DNA from: an uncultured Bacilli bacterium
GTDB taxonomy: Bacteria; Bacillota_I; Bacilli_A; RFN20; CAG-826
Assembly: GCA_934700895.1 (NCBI GenBank)
Contig: CAKUXV010000002.1
Location: 186,001 to 250,000, forward strand
DNA length: 64,000 bases
Direction: 5' to 3'
The notes below the pieces were generated by a model that was given only the letters and a program-made list of their open reading frames with translations, had not been told where the DNA came from and searched no databases. The stretch's first letter is position 1. The number at the start of each line of letters is the position of its first letter. Shown piece after piece: positions 26,034-35,384 of the stretch. A program made the position numbers and the translations under genes.

Positions 26034-27058
26034 TCTTCGCTTTCTCCTTTCGGTTTAAAGTATTCGTCCAAGGTTTTGGTGACGTAATCGAGTAACGTCA
26101 CGGCTCGGTCGTAATCCATACGGGTTGGGCCCAGTAGATTCAGGGTGGCGTTTTGCCCACCTGGAATTTGGACGGTCGCGGAGACGATGGCCATGTTTTT
26201 GAGGCCTGTTTCCTCGTTTCCGATCCGCACGTTCACATCTCCCTCGCTGGGAACTGCTTCTTCCATGGCTTTCCGCAATTCTTTCGGATTATCTAGAAGT
26301 GTCAGCACGCGGCGCAATTTCTGCGCATCGTCGACGAATTCCGGCTGATCCAAGAGATTGGTTTTGCCATAGAGATTCATACGTTCCCCCGCAAAACGGA
26401 GGAAGGCGCCAAGCAAGGCTTGGTAAACGGCGTCTTGTCCGACCATGTAGTCGGTGAGCGCGGGTTTCATGGCTTCCATCTTCGGCACAAGGTCGCAAAT
26501 CGAAGTTCCTAACAACCGTTCGCTCAAGGCGTCCACGCCTTTTTTCAGTTCGCTTTGTTCCATTCCTTCGGGAAGAATGAAGGTTTTGTTCTCCACATAA
26601 CCCTTGTCGGTAACAAATACTGCCGTCGCGCTATTGGAGCCGCTGGGGAAGATTTGAAGGGACACCAGGTGTTCTTCGTTGATCTTCGGACCCAGGAACA
26701 CCGAGGCCAAGTTCGTCATGTTGGAGAGAATTTCGCAGCTTTGAGCAATAATCTCTTCGACGGATTGGCTCCGTTGATCCAAAACTTTTTGAAGAGCGTG
26801 CTTCACCCCATCATCGATGCGTTCTTCGCGAAGATTGTCCACGTAATATTGGTAACCTTTCGCGGAGGGAACGCGTCCAGAGGAAGTGTGCGTTTTCTCC
26901 AAATAACCTTCTTTCTCAAGGGAAAGCATTTCATTACGGATCGTGGCACTCGAGACGGTGAGACCATATTGTTCAATCAGCGTCTTACTGGCTACTGGTT
27001 GAGCCGTTTTGATGTAGTGTTCAACGATCAATTTCAAGACTTGTTCACTTCTTGTCAT
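25952..27058 (-). CDS. hrcA: Heat-inducible transcription repressor HrcA
   Basis: A 368-residue repressor. The N-terminal winged helix contains KTLIEQYGLTVSSATIRNEM, followed by the HrcA core with SSGRVPSAKGYQYYVD and the C-terminal GPTRMDYDRAVTLLDYV. It binds CIRCE and represses the dnaK operon, with GroEL keeping it active. Two CIRCE-like sites flank its own promoter, so it is autoregulated. The C-terminus carries an extra Lys/Ser/Pro tail that is encoded in the overlap with grpE. Confidence 0.95.
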   Translation of the reverse strand: MTRSEQVLKLIVEHYIKTAQPVASKTLIEQYGLTVSSATIRNEMLSLEKEGYLEKTHTSSGRVPSAKGYQYYVDNLREERIDDGVKHALQKVLDQRSQSVEEIIAQSCEILSNMTNLASVFLGPKINEEHLVSLQIFPSGSNSATAVFVTDKGYVENKTFILPEGMEQSELKKGVDALSERLLGTSICDLVPKMEAMKPALTDYMVGQDAVYQALLGAFLRFAGERMNLYGKTNLLDQPEFVDDAQKLRRVLTLLDNPKELRKAMEEAVPSEGDVNVRIGNEETGLKNMAIVSATVQIPGGQNATLNLLGPTRMDYDRAVTLLDYVTKTLDEYFKPKGESEECKKQTSNPTKTSSKSSKPKPPKKERK

Positions 27059-27073
27059 GATTTTTCACCTCAC

Positions 27074-27100
27074 CTAGCAGTCCGCACCTTTGAGTGCTAG
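27074..27100. promoter_or_regulatory. CIRCE operator, downstream copy
   Basis: CTAGCAGTC, 9 bases, then GAGTGCTAG. Against the consensus TTAGCACTC-N9-GAGTGCTAA it matches 7 of 9 and 8 of 9. It covers the expected transcription start of hrcA. Confidence 0.75.
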
Positions 27101-27104
27101 TGTC

Positions 27105-27132
27105 ATTATAGGCGTGACTTTAGCACTGTCAA
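27105..27132 (-). promoter_or_regulatory. Promoter of the hrcA-grpE-dnaK-dnaJ operon
   Basis: On the minus strand TTGACA (complement of 27127-27132), a 16-base spacer and TATAAT (complement of 27105-27110) form a consensus sigma-A promoter between the two CIRCE sites. Confidence 0.8.
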
Positions 27133-27146
27133 GGATTCGTTGCTAA
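27120..27146. promoter_or_regulatory. CIRCE operator, upstream copy
   Basis: TTAGCACTG, 9 bases, then CGTTGCTAA. It matches the consensus at 8 of 9 and 6 of 9 positions. It overlaps the -35 box and ends 3 bases before the hemW stop. Confidence 0.65.
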
Positions 27147-27149
27147 ATT

Positions 27150-28268
27150 TTATGGAATTAAATCCAAAAGAATGGAATCCAACAAGCGGATGCCCCTTTC
27201 GCTACAATGAAATCGACCGCCTTCGTGAACTAGCAATCCTGATTTCAAGCACTTTTCGTAGCCTGGGCACGCAGATTCAAATGTCTTCCCAAATCGCGTT
27301 TGGAAATCCTTTTGGTCAAATCCTTCCGTCAAACGGAGGTTGCATAGCAAAAAGTAAAGCAGGTCATCCTGGAGGGAAACGTTTTCTTCGTTTCTTTCCA
27401 CTCGCCCTTCCCTGGCGCCTTTTATATATAAGGATAAGGATTTTGTATTCGTATAGCGAAGGGGCCCTACGTACCCGGAAGCCCCAAGTCCCACCCCAAA
27501 ATAGTGCTCATCCTTCCAATAAACGAGGTTATGGCGGCACTCCTGCCCCGGGATAGCAAAATTAGAGACTTCATAATGACGATATCCGCGCCGTTTCAGC
27601 TCATCGGTAAGGGCTTCTAGCATCTCCCCTTGGACATCTTGGCTTGTTTCCTTAATGCCCTTGAAGGAAAAGATAGTCGCGTCTTCCAAAATGAAGGAAT
27701 AAGCTGATAAATGGGGGATTTGAAGGGAGCAAAAAGCATCGATATCTTCCTTTAATTCCCCTAAGGTCTCTCCCGGCAATGCATAGATTAAATCGCAGTT
27801 AATGTTCGTTATTCCTGCTTTTTTCAGGAGGCAAATCGCATTTTTCGCGTCGAGAAAGGTATGATTTCTCCCCATGAAGGAAAGCAAGGAGGGGTGAGAC
27901 GATTGAACGCCGATGGAAACACGGTTCACCCCATGTTTTTTCCAAATAGCAATTTTTTCTTCTTGGCAGGATTCCGGGTTTGCCTCGCAGCTAAATTCCC
28001 CTTCTTCTTTAAGGTAGGGAGACAAAAAAGCAAATAAGGCTTCGGTTTGGCTAAGATTTAAACAGCTCGGAGTTCCGCCACCTACATAAATCGTATCGAG
28101 GCTTTTCGGGGTGAGATGAAGCCCATGGATTTCCGAAAATAAGGCCAGCAAATAAGAATCGGCCCAGTCCGGCCGGTAATAAAGCTTGGTGAAATCGCAA
28201 TAACCGCAAATGCTTTCGCAAAAGGGGATGTGAACGTAAAGGGAAGAAGGAAGGCTTTTATTCATCAA
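27150..28268 (-). CDS. hemW: Radical-SAM heme chaperone HemW
   Basis: A 372-residue protein related to oxygen-independent coproporphyrinogen oxidase. The radical-SAM cysteines are CESICGYCDF and the substrate region has TIYVGGGTPS. The HemW-type C-terminal motif CRHNLVYW is present. HemW is a heme-binding chaperone; true HemN activity is unlikely for this short form. Its start overlaps the small membrane-protein gene by 4 bases. It is the last gene of that unit. Confidence 0.9.
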   Translation of the reverse strand: MMNKSLPSSLYVHIPFCESICGYCDFTKLYYRPDWADSYLLALFSEIHGLHLTPKSLDTIYVGGGTPSCLNLSQTEALFAFLSPYLKEEGEFSCEANPESCQEEKIAIWKKHGVNRVSIGVQSSHPSLLSFMGRNHTFLDAKNAICLLKKAGITNINCDLIYALPGETLGELKEDIDAFCSLQIPHLSAYSFILEDATIFSFKGIKETSQDVQGEMLEALTDELKRRGYRHYEVSNFAIPGQECRHNLVYWKDEHYFGVGLGASGYVGPLRYTNTKSLSLYIKGAREGRVERNEENVSLQDDLLYFLLCNLRLTEGFDQKDFQTRFGKTFESACPGYEKCLKSGLLVHEGGRFHCSERGIRLLDSILLDLIP

Positions 28269-28516
28269 TGCGAATCTTTTTTGTCATAATCCGCCATTTG
28301 CTTTTTGGCTTCCGGGTCTTCGATTGGCTCGAGCAAACGGTCCAATTCTTCGGCTGCCACTTCTTTATCGCTTTTGGGCTGTTCGTGGTTTTGGAACAAC
28401 TTCACATGTTTTTTGAGCAAAATAACGATCAAGACGATAACGCCGAAAATCCCTACAATCAAAACGGGGACCGCCCAAGCGGGGAAAGAGGAAGAGAGGA
28501 TAACGTTCGTTTTCAT
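28265..28516 (-). CDS. Small single-pass membrane protein of unknown function
   Basis: An 83-residue protein with one membrane helix (about residues 15-36), a short basic stop-transfer (KKHVK) and an acidic cytoplasmic tail. I do not recognise the family. It overlaps the Fic-like gene upstream and hemW downstream by 4 bases each, so all three genes are translationally coupled. The start has GGAG. Confidence 0.65.
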   Translation of the reverse strand: MKTNVILSSSFPAWAVPVLIVGIFGVIVLIVILLKKHVKLFQNHEQPKSDKEVAAEELDRLLEPIEDPEAKKQMADYDKKDSH

Positions 28517-30072
28517 TTGGATGATTCTCCTTTTTGGTTCAGCGGGGTATAAACGAATTTGTTTTTGAATTGCAGTTTACGATAGAAACCGTATCGGGCC
28601 AAATTGTCCATCGATGTTCGAGCGGTTTCATAGGCACAGCGAACATGGCGCTTGTAATCCTGAATGCTATAATAGCACCCCATCGTGCAGTGCGTCGCGA
28701 AAAACGATGCTTGGGCGCGATTAATTTGCGGATTCGTCTCGTAAATATATTTGGCGGCATCCCGCAAATCTTTGCCCGCGATTTCTTTTTTCGGAATGAC
28801 AACGGCTAGTTCGCCTTCATCGATTCTTTTTTCGGGCAAAACAGGGGCAGGGCGATTCGGATTTGGCTTATGGGGAACCTCTTTCAATTCTGGGGCAGTG
28901 GGAGGAGTTTCCGTTTCGTTAGCTTCTTCTTTTTCCTTCTCGAGGTTCGTTTCTTCCATCGAAGGGAACGTAATTTCTTCCTGCTTGGTTTCGGGAATTG
29001 AAGGGGAAACGGGTTCTTCTTCCGGAACAGTTTTTGCCAAAGTGGTTTCCGTTTCGCCAGAAGCAGGCAAAGCATTGATTTCGCTCTGGATGCCCTCTTT
29101 TTTGATTTTCAAAAAGAAATTGAGTTCTTCGGATAAGGAGGACGAGGAGCGATCCATGAAATAATAGAAAATATAGGTTAGGTCCGCCTGACGCTGGATT
29201 TCGGAGTCCATCTCGTCCCAATCAGGGGATTTTATCAATAAATTCTCAAGAGGCAAAAGAGCGGAGCAGGGACCAAGCTTGCTTTGCGATAGAATCGTTT
29301 TGCAGCAAAGCAAAGCCATCAAGTCGTTGCAGGATTCAAAAGGCTTCAGGTAATGGAAGAAATAAAGCGTGATCATCGCTTTCATCAAGGGAGAAATTGC
29401 CTCGGTTCGATAGAAATACCAATACGATGACATGCACGCTTCAATTCGATCCGCTGGACATTCATCATAAACGGCTTCCAAAGAAGACCTCGCGTAACGG
29501 GAACGTTGATCTTTTTCACGGAAGAAAGAGACGAGCTCTCCTTCTTGGCCCGTCAGCATTCCATAAATCTCAGCCAAATAATCTTCGCTATATTCGATGC
29601 GTCGTCCCGATTCAATGGCACGTAAAACATCGCGATACCCTAAAATCGGGTAATGCTCGGGATTGTCCTCCCGGTAAAGGCCGTTGATCATCGCCTTTAG
29701 TGTCAAGTCATCTACCGTTTTTTCATCTAACTGAGAAGCGGCGCGGAGCAACGTCAAATAGACGGCGTTGTTCATTTTTCTTCTTTCGTCGGAACGTTCG
29801 GAAATATCGGAGAAAATCTCCTTCATCCGATTCAATCGGTCCTCGTAATCGGCGAATTTTCGATCTAGCGTCTGGGTTGAGGTATATCCGAAACGGCTGT
29901 TATTGATGGAGCGCAAGAAAAGATTGTAGCGGTTTTCATCCCGGAATTTGCGGAGGATATTCCATTGATAATCGATCAATTGGCTCCCCAGGATTCGACG
30001 AAGTTCATAACGCGTTACGTAGCGTTTTTCGCAATATTCGTTGCATAAATCTTCGGAACTATAACCCGCCAT
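28513..30072 (-). CDS. Fic-fold protein with degenerate active site and long acidic linker
   Basis: A 519-residue protein. Residues ~135-265 follow the helical plan of Fic domains: EDYLAEIYGML, then SFFRE, then PLMKAMITLYFFHYLKPFE. The expected HPFxxGNGR reads KPFESCNDL (from Lys243): the catalytic His and most of the anion-hole residues are gone, while Pro, Phe and one Asn remain. A Pro/Glu-rich linker (~345-430) leads to a C-terminal helical region. The start at 30072 has AAGAGGT, and TATAAT lies 25 bases upstream. It is probably a non-enzymatic binding or regulatory protein; the Fic assignment is inferred. Confidence 0.5.
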   Translation of the reverse strand: MAGYSSEDLCNEYCEKRYVTRYELRRILGSQLIDYQWNILRKFRDENRYNLFLRSINNSRFGYTSTQTLDRKFADYEDRLNRMKEIFSDISERSDERRKMNNAVYLTLLRAASQLDEKTVDDLTLKAMINGLYREDNPEHYPILGYRDVLRAIESGRRIEYSEDYLAEIYGMLTGQEGELVSFFREKDQRSRYARSSLEAVYDECPADRIEACMSSYWYFYRTEAISPLMKAMITLYFFHYLKPFESCNDLMALLCCKTILSQSKLGPCSALLPLENLLIKSPDWDEMDSEIQRQADLTYIFYYFMDRSSSSLSEELNFFLKIKKEGIQSEINALPASGETETTLAKTVPEEEPVSPSIPETKQEEITFPSMEETNLEKEKEEANETETPPTAPELKEVPHKPNPNRPAPVLPEKRIDEGELAVVIPKKEIAGKDLRDAAKYIYETNPQINRAQASFFATHCTMGCYYSIQDYKRHVRCAYETARTSMDNLARYGFYRKLQFKNKFVYTPLNQKGESSK

Positions 30073-30097
30073 TTTCTGACCTCTTCCCTTTTGAAAT

Positions 30098-30127
30098 ATT
30101 ATAAAAAACAAAGGGATTTTAAATCAA
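30098..30127 (-). promoter_or_regulatory. Promoter of the Fic-like/hemW unit
   Basis: On the minus strand TTGATT (complement of 30122-30127), an 18-base spacer and TATAAT (complement of 30098-30103) precede a leader of about 20 bases with a Shine-Dalgarno. Confidence 0.55.
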
Positions 30128-30151
30128 CCAAAAAACTACCAATTCCAACGC

Positions 30152-31966
30152 TTATTTCGCGTCGTCATCGATGGATAATACCGTCATGAAGGCTTCTTGC
30201 GGGATTTCGACCGAACCAACGGCCTTCATGCGCTTCTTTCCTTCTTTTTGCTTTTCCAACAACTTCTTTTTACGGGAAATATCCCCACCGTAGCACTTAG
30301 CCAAAACGTCTTTGCGCATCGATTTAATGTCAGCGCGGGCAATCACTTTTCCGTTAATGGACGCTTGGACGGGAACCTCGAATTGTTGACGTGGAATGAC
30401 CGTTTTAAGCTTGCTGACCAAAGCGATGCCTCGATTATAAGCGCTAGGACGATAAACGATGGAAGATAAAGCGTCGACCGCTTCTCCATTTAAAAGGATA
30501 TCCATTTTGCAAAGGTCGCTTTTTCGATATTCAATGAGCTCGTAGTCTAAGGAGGCATAGCCTTTCGTCGCGGATTTCAATTTATCGAAGAAATTATAGA
30601 TGATTTCGCTTAGGGGCAATTCGTAAACCAAAATATTGCGGGTATCGTCAAAAACCTGAAGGTCTTTGAAAACGCCACGCTTGTCCTGGCAAATCTGCAT
30701 AATCGTCCCGACATATTCGGACGGAGACATGATTTCGGCTTTCACGAAAGGCTCGTGAATTTCGCTGATTTTGGAAGGTTCCGGCAATTCGGAAGGATTG
30801 TCGATCATCACGACTTCCCCATTGGTTTTGATGACTTTGTAGATAACGCTAGGGGCGGTAAGAATCAAATTCATACCATATTCCCGTTCCAAGCGTTCCT
30901 GAACAACGTCCATGTGAAGCAATCCAAGGAAGCCGCAGCGGAAGCCAAAACCAAGGGCTTGTGAAGATTCCGGTTCCCACGCTAACGAAGCATCGTTAAG
31001 GGAAAGTTTTTCCAAAGCGTCCTTTAACGCTCCATATTCTTTCGAATCAACGGGGTATAAGCCGCAATAAACCATCGGGTTGATCTTACGGTATCCTGGA
31101 AGCGCGGACTTCGCCATGTTATTGGCCAAAGTAATCGTTTCACCGGGGATAACATCGTGAATATCTTTGATCGTAGCGGTAATCCAGCCGACTTCGCCAC
31201 AATCCAAGGACGCGGTCTTCATTTCGTTTGGGGTGCGAATGCCCACTTCCGTAACGACATAACTCTTTTTCGCCTGCATCAAATAAATGGTATCGCCCGG
31301 TTTAACCGAACCATTTTTAACGCGGACCAAAACAACGACTCCACGATAGGAGTCGTAATAACTATCGAAAATCAAGGCTTGCAGAGGGGCGTTAGGATTT
31401 CCGTGAGGCGGAGGTACATCGCGGACTATTTTTTCCAGAACCTCATCGACTCCAAGCCCCGTTTTTGCGGATACATTGCAGGCATCGGTGCAATCGACCC
31501 CGATACGATTTTCGATATCTTCTTTCACACGATCTGGCATCGCGGAAGGCAGGTCCACCTTATTGATAACGGGGAGTAAAGCAAGGTCGTTATCCACGGC
31601 CAAATAAACGTTGGCGAGGGTTTGAGCTTGGACGCCTTGGGTGGCATCTACCACCAAAAGCGCTCCTTCGCAGGCGGCAAGGCTACGGCTTACTTCGTAT
31701 GAAAAGTCAACGTGCCCCGGGGTATCGATCAAATTGTAGATATAGGTTTCCCCGTTCTTGGCTTTATAGGAAACCGTCACGGCGTTGAGTTTAATCGTGA
31801 TGCCGCGTTCCCGCTCCAAGTCCATGGAATCGAGAAGTTGTTCCTTCATTTCCCGCTTCTGCACGGTGCCGGTCATTTCCAAAATGCGGTCCGCGAGTGT
31901 GGATTTCCCGTGGTCGATATGAGCAATGATGCTGAAGTTTCTAATGTGAGATTGATCAAATGGCAT
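30152..31966 (-). CDS. lepA: Elongation factor 4 (LepA)
   Basis: A 604-residue translational GTPase. G1 is [10 protein letters not shown]3 is [13 protein letters not shown]4 is NKVD, and the LepA-specific C-terminal domain ends the protein. LepA acts on ribosomes during initiation or after stalling. A longer frame starts 34 codons upstream inside the helicase region. The ATG at 31966 matches the conserved LepA start ([18 protein letters not shown]). TATAAT lies 12 bases before it and no Shine-Dalgarno is seen. Confidence 0.96.
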   Translation of the reverse strand: MPFDQSHIRNFSIIAHIDHGKSTLADRILEMTGTVQKREMKEQLLDSMDLERERGITIKLNAVTVSYKAKNGETYIYNLIDTPGHVDFSYEVSRSLAACEGALLVVDATQGVQAQTLANVYLAVDNDLALLPVINKVDLPSAMPDRVKEDIENRIGVDCTDACNVSAKTGLGVDEVLEKIVRDVPPPHGNPNAPLQALIFDSYYDSYRGVVVLVRVKNGSVKPGDTIYLMQAKKSYVVTEVGIRTPNEMKTASLDCGEVGWITATIKDIHDVIPGETITLANNMAKSALPGYRKINPMVYCGLYPVDSKEYGALKDALEKLSLNDASLAWEPESSQALGFGFRCGFLGLLHMDVVQERLEREYGMNLILTAPSVIYKVIKTNGEVVMIDNPSELPEPSKISEIHEPFVKAEIMSPSEYVGTIMQICQDKRGVFKDLQVFDDTRNILVYELPLSEIIYNFFDKLKSATKGYASLDYELIEYRKSDLCKMDILLNGEAVDALSSIVYRPSAYNRGIALVSKLKTVIPRQQFEVPVQASINGKVIARADIKSMRKDVLAKCYGGDISRKKKLLEKQKEGKKRMKAVGSVEIPQEAFMTVLSIDDDAK

Positions 31967-31978
31967 AAGCAATGCAGG

Positions 31979-31984
31979 ATTATA
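31979..31984 (-). promoter_or_regulatory. -10 box 12 bases before lepA
   Basis: On the minus strand a perfect TATAAT is followed by 12 bases and then ATG, leaving a leader of about 5-6 bases without a Shine-Dalgarno. The -35 is weak. Confidence 0.5.
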
Positions 31985-31986
31985 TT

Positions 31987-34335
31987 CTATTTTTGTTTTT
32001 CCTTGTAGAAGGAAAGAAGTGAAGAACGAACTTCTTTGGGAGAGAGGACAATTCTCGCGTTCGGCCAAAGCCTTCCAAAAACATCGCGATATTCCCTTTG
32101 GGTATAGCGGTCATCAATGAGCAACGCACTCCCTCGGTCCGTCGGCGTACGAATCAATCGTCCCACCGCTTGGGTGACTTTATTCATCCCGGGGAAACGG
32201 TAGGCGTAGTCAAATCCATTGTTTTCTTTTTTATCGTAATAGTCGCGGATGGAATCATTGTCTAAGCCGATTTGAGGGAGCCCTACCCCAACGATTGCCA
32301 CCCCAATTAGCCGGTCATCCACAAGGTCCACTCCCTCTCCGAAAACTCCACCCAACGTCAATAAGCCAACTGTCGTATGGTCGGGACTAGGCTGAAAAGC
32401 TTCGAGAAAAATCGTTCTCTCGTCGTGAGACATGCTTTTGGTTTGCACCTGCACTTCCGCATCTCCAAAATCCAAATGAGGCAGGATGGATTCCAAGTAA
32501 GTGTAACTCGGGAAATAAATAAAATAATTGCCCTTCTTTGCTTGTACAAATTCCTTCAAATAGGAGGCGACCGGCTCCAAAGAGGCATCGCGGTCTTTGT
32601 ATCGAAGACTGATTTTAGGGGCGATAAGCACGTGAAGATTTTCTTTAGGGAAGGGAGAGGGGAGCAATAAATAAGCGGAGTCCGTCGTTCCGTTTAAGGC
32701 CGACATGTAATAAGAAATGGGGGACAAAGTGGCCGAAAAAAGCGCACAGCCACGAACTTTTTGCATGGACTCGTGAAGATAGGAAGAGGGGTCAAGACAG
32801 CGAAAATGCAATTCCACCCCGTTTCGTCCTCGTTCCAAATAACGCTTGATGGAAGGCGAATCGTATTGCTCGCAAAGCAATTTGTATTTCCCCAATTCGC
32901 GGCTTAGGGAAACACATTCTTCTGGCAAAGATATTCCAAACTCTTTTGCGTACTCCAGCTGCTTTTTTCGAATCGAATCCGCATAGGAAAGAAATGCCCC
33001 GTTCTCGATTTCTTGGCATTCTTCTTCGCCAAGTTCTTCCGTTAAAGCATCCGCTAATTTTTTCAGCGCGCGTTGAAGGGAACGAAATTCTTTTCCTTTA
33101 AGGCTCTTTTTGGCCTCCAAAACATGGTTTTCGCTGATGCAAGCCGAATACATGTCCCGCCCTCTATCAATGAGGTTATGGGCTTCGTCCACCAAAATGA
33201 AGTCTTTGCTCGCGTCTACGGTTTCGTCGAAGTATCGTTGCAATTTAACCCGAGGATCAAAAAAATAATTGTAATCGCATATGACAATATCGGCTTGCAG
33301 ACTCAAATCTAGCTGAAATTCGAAGGGGCAAATCGAATTTTGGAGGGCGATTTGTTTGACGCCGAGCATATCGAACCGGTCCAATTGTTCTTCCGCTTCG
33401 CTTAAAGCATCCTTTAATTTGGTGTAATAATCTTTGGCATAAGGGCAATCGTCGGGGTTACAAGCGTGCCCCGGGCAAAAACAAATTTTATCCTTGGCGA
33501 CCAGAAAGGAATCTCGGGCCTTCAATCCCGCCTTATATAAGTCAGTTAACGTGTCGTAAGCGGAGATTCCACCCGTATTTTTCGCCGTTAAATAAAAGAT
33601 TTTATCAAGCGTTTTATGGTTGAAAGACAGCACCGTGGGATAGAGGGTCGATATCGTTTTTCCAATCCCCGTTGGGGCTTCTGCAAAAAAGACACCTCCC
33701 CGTTTGCATAAGCCGTAAATGCATTGGCTAAGCTGGCGCTGACCCTCGCGAAATTCCCCGTAAGGGAACGGAAGTTTCCGTATGGATAGATCCCGAGCCC
33801 GAACGTGTTTCATCCGCCTTTCTTCAAAGGCGAAATAAGAACGGGCGAGTTCATGAATACGCCCTTCCACTTCTTCATGAGTAAAAACAAAATCCTTGCG
33901 CATGCATAGGCTAGAATCGATTTGGGACAAATAGGTAAGACGCACACCGATTTGATCCCCACCAGTTTCCGTTAGGTACATATACGCGTAGCAAAGTGCC
34001 TGCCCCAAATGCCATTCTTTTTGCTGCTCGAAAAAGACTTCCAGTGGCAAAACCGTGGACTTGATTTCATCGATGACGGGATAGTCGCCACCGACGATGA
34101 TGCCATCCGCCCTACCGGAAAGAGCAATCGTACCCTCCTCCAGAGCAATCGTTGCCGACAAAGGGTATTCGGATAAATATTCCTTCCCTTGCTTTTTTTG
34201 ATAGGAAGAATGCATCAAAGACCCCAAATTCATGGTGTCCTGGTTATAAACGCGATTGTCGAGATCCCCTTTTCGAAGCAAAAAATCGACCAATTCATGG
34301 ACGGAAAGGCGTAAAAATGGTTTCTCCTTACTCAA
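31987..34335 (-). CDS. XPD/DinG-type DNA helicase with N-terminal PD-(D/E)XK nuclease-like domain
   Basis: A 782-residue protein. The first ~180 residues resemble a RecB-type nuclease: [14 protein letters not shown] and IDEIKST give His, Asp and Glu-x-Lys. The helicase follows with Walker A APTGIGKT, an iron-sulfur-type cysteine group ([13 protein letters not shown]), DEAH in [17 protein letters not shown], and a C-terminal [17 protein letters not shown]. This is the layout of SF2 Rad3-like helicases, here joined to a nuclease domain, so a repair role is likely. The start codon is TTG with AAGGGG upstream; it overlaps fmt by 8 bases. Confidence 0.85.
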   Translation of the reverse strand: MSKEKPFLRLSVHELVDFLLRKGDLDNRVYNQDTMNLGSLMHSSYQKKQGKEYLSEYPLSATIALEEGTIALSGRADGIIVGGDYPVIDEIKSTVLPLEVFFEQQKEWHLGQALCYAYMYLTETGGDQIGVRLTYLSQIDSSLCMRKDFVFTHEEVEGRIHELARSYFAFEERRMKHVRARDLSIRKLPFPYGEFREGQRQLSQCIYGLCKRGGVFFAEAPTGIGKTISTLYPTVLSFNHKTLDKIFYLTAKNTGGISAYDTLTDLYKAGLKARDSFLVAKDKICFCPGHACNPDDCPYAKDYYTKLKDALSEAEEQLDRFDMLGVKQIALQNSICPFEFQLDLSLQADIVICDYNYFFDPRVKLQRYFDETVDASKDFILVDEAHNLIDRGRDMYSACISENHVLEAKKSLKGKEFRSLQRALKKLADALTEELGEEECQEIENGAFLSYADSIRKKQLEYAKEFGISLPEECVSLSRELGKYKLLCEQYDSPSIKRYLERGRNGVELHFRCLDPSSYLHESMQKVRGCALFSATLSPISYYMSALNGTTDSAYLLLPSPFPKENLHVLIAPKISLRYKDRDASLEPVASYLKEFVQAKKGNYFIYFPSYTYLESILPHLDFGDAEVQVQTKSMSHDERTIFLEAFQPSPDHTTVGLLTLGGVFGEGVDLVDDRLIGVAIVGVGLPQIGLDNDSIRDYYDKKENNGFDYAYRFPGMNKVTQAVGRLIRTPTDRGSALLIDDRYTQREYRDVFGRLWPNARIVLSPKEVRSSLLSFYKEKQK

Positions 34336-35284
34336 AGCGCGCCCCTTCTATAGCAGAACGGAAGCCATTCAAAAAGCTGGTTCCGTCCATCATTTTCTTT
34401 CCCTCCAGTTGCACCTCGTCCAGCGATATCACTCCATCCGAAAGTTGCAACAGCAATTTCTTTTTGTTGGATACCGTCGTGCCGATTGGCTGAGTGGATT
34501 CGGCGGAGAAAACGGAAGCTTTAAAAATTTTCATTTTCTTTCCATCGAGCAACAAGTATCCGCCTGGCTTTTCCGATAATCCGCGAAGCATGTGGATAAA
34601 ATCAAGGGAATTCATTTTTAAATCCAAATGTTCTTCTTCCGGTTTAATCTTGGCAGCAAAGGTAACGAGCTTCTCGTCCTGCTCTTCTCCTTTTAAATCC
34701 CCATTCAAGTAGGGGAGCAAGTCTCGAAGAATAAGATCTCGAGCTGCAAGTCCGATTTTTTCAGAAAGAGATGAATAATTATCACTTTCTTCGATGGCGA
34801 CGACCGCTTTATCGTACATTCTGCCAGCATCCATCGCGGCGACCATTTCCATTAGAGTTACGCCCGTTTCTTTTTCTCCGGCTATAAGGGAGCGCTGAAT
34901 CGGAGCGGCGCCTCGCCAGGCGGGCAGCAAAGATCCATGAAGGTTCAAGCACCCATATTTTGGGGCGGATAAAACCACTTCTGGAACAATTTGCCCATAC
35001 GCCATCGTAACAATGACATCCGGCCGAAGGTCGTGAATGAAGTCATTTTCCAATCGAATCCGATGCGGTTGGAAAACGGGGACGCCATATTTTTGCGCGA
35101 CCACTTTAGTCGGCGGAGGCTCGATTTTCCCCTTTCGACCAACTGGCTTATCTTCGTTGCAGACAAGTCCAATCACGTTGAAATGATTTTCCAGTAAACC
35201 CGTCAGCACAATCGCACTGATTGCGGGGGTGCCCATATAAAGAATCCGGGGCTCCGACGGAGAATGAAACAAGGAATTTGACAT
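34328..35284 (-). CDS. fmt: Methionyl-tRNA formyltransferase
   Basis: A 318-residue enzyme that formylates initiator Met-tRNA. The active-site region LNLHGSLLPAWRGAAPIQ supplies the conserved Asn and His, and the N-terminal Rossmann start is RILYMGTPAIS. A longer frame reaches 35470, but the ATG at 35284 fits the family start. TAAAAT lies 10 bases before it, so the leader is at most a few bases. It precedes the helicase gene in a two-gene unit. Confidence 0.94.
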   Translation of the reverse strand: MSNSLFHSPSEPRILYMGTPAISAIVLTGLLENHFNVIGLVCNEDKPVGRKGKIEPPPTKVVAQKYGVPVFQPHRIRLENDFIHDLRPDVIVTMAYGQIVPEVVLSAPKYGCLNLHGSLLPAWRGAAPIQRSLIAGEKETGVTLMEMVAAMDAGRMYDKAVVAIEESDNYSSLSEKIGLAARDLILRDLLPYLNGDLKGEEQDEKLVTFAAKIKPEEEHLDLKMNSLDFIHMLRGLSEKPGGYLLLDGKKMKIFKASVFSAESTQPIGTTVSNKKKLLLQLSDGVISLDEVQLEGKKMMDGTSFLNGFRSAIEGARFE

Positions 35285-35294
35285 AAGCAAAAAT

Positions 35295-35322
35295 ATTTTA
35301 GGACAACGGAATCGTTGTTCAA
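35295..35322 (-). promoter_or_regulatory. Promoter of fmt
   Basis: On the minus strand TTGAAC (complement of 35317-35322), a 16-base spacer and TAAAAT (complement of 35295-35300) lie just before fmt. No Shine-Dalgarno follows. Confidence 0.5.
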
Positions 35323-35384
35323 CCTTTCTATACGCTCTTATTAAAAATCTTTTTAATAGAAGAGAAAAGTAGTAAGGTTCTTGC

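Noticed and set aside
27140..27556. Plus-strand frame across the CIRCE region and the hemW 3' end
   Set aside because: It overlaps a conserved coding region and an operator, has no homology by eye, and lacks a Shine-Dalgarno.
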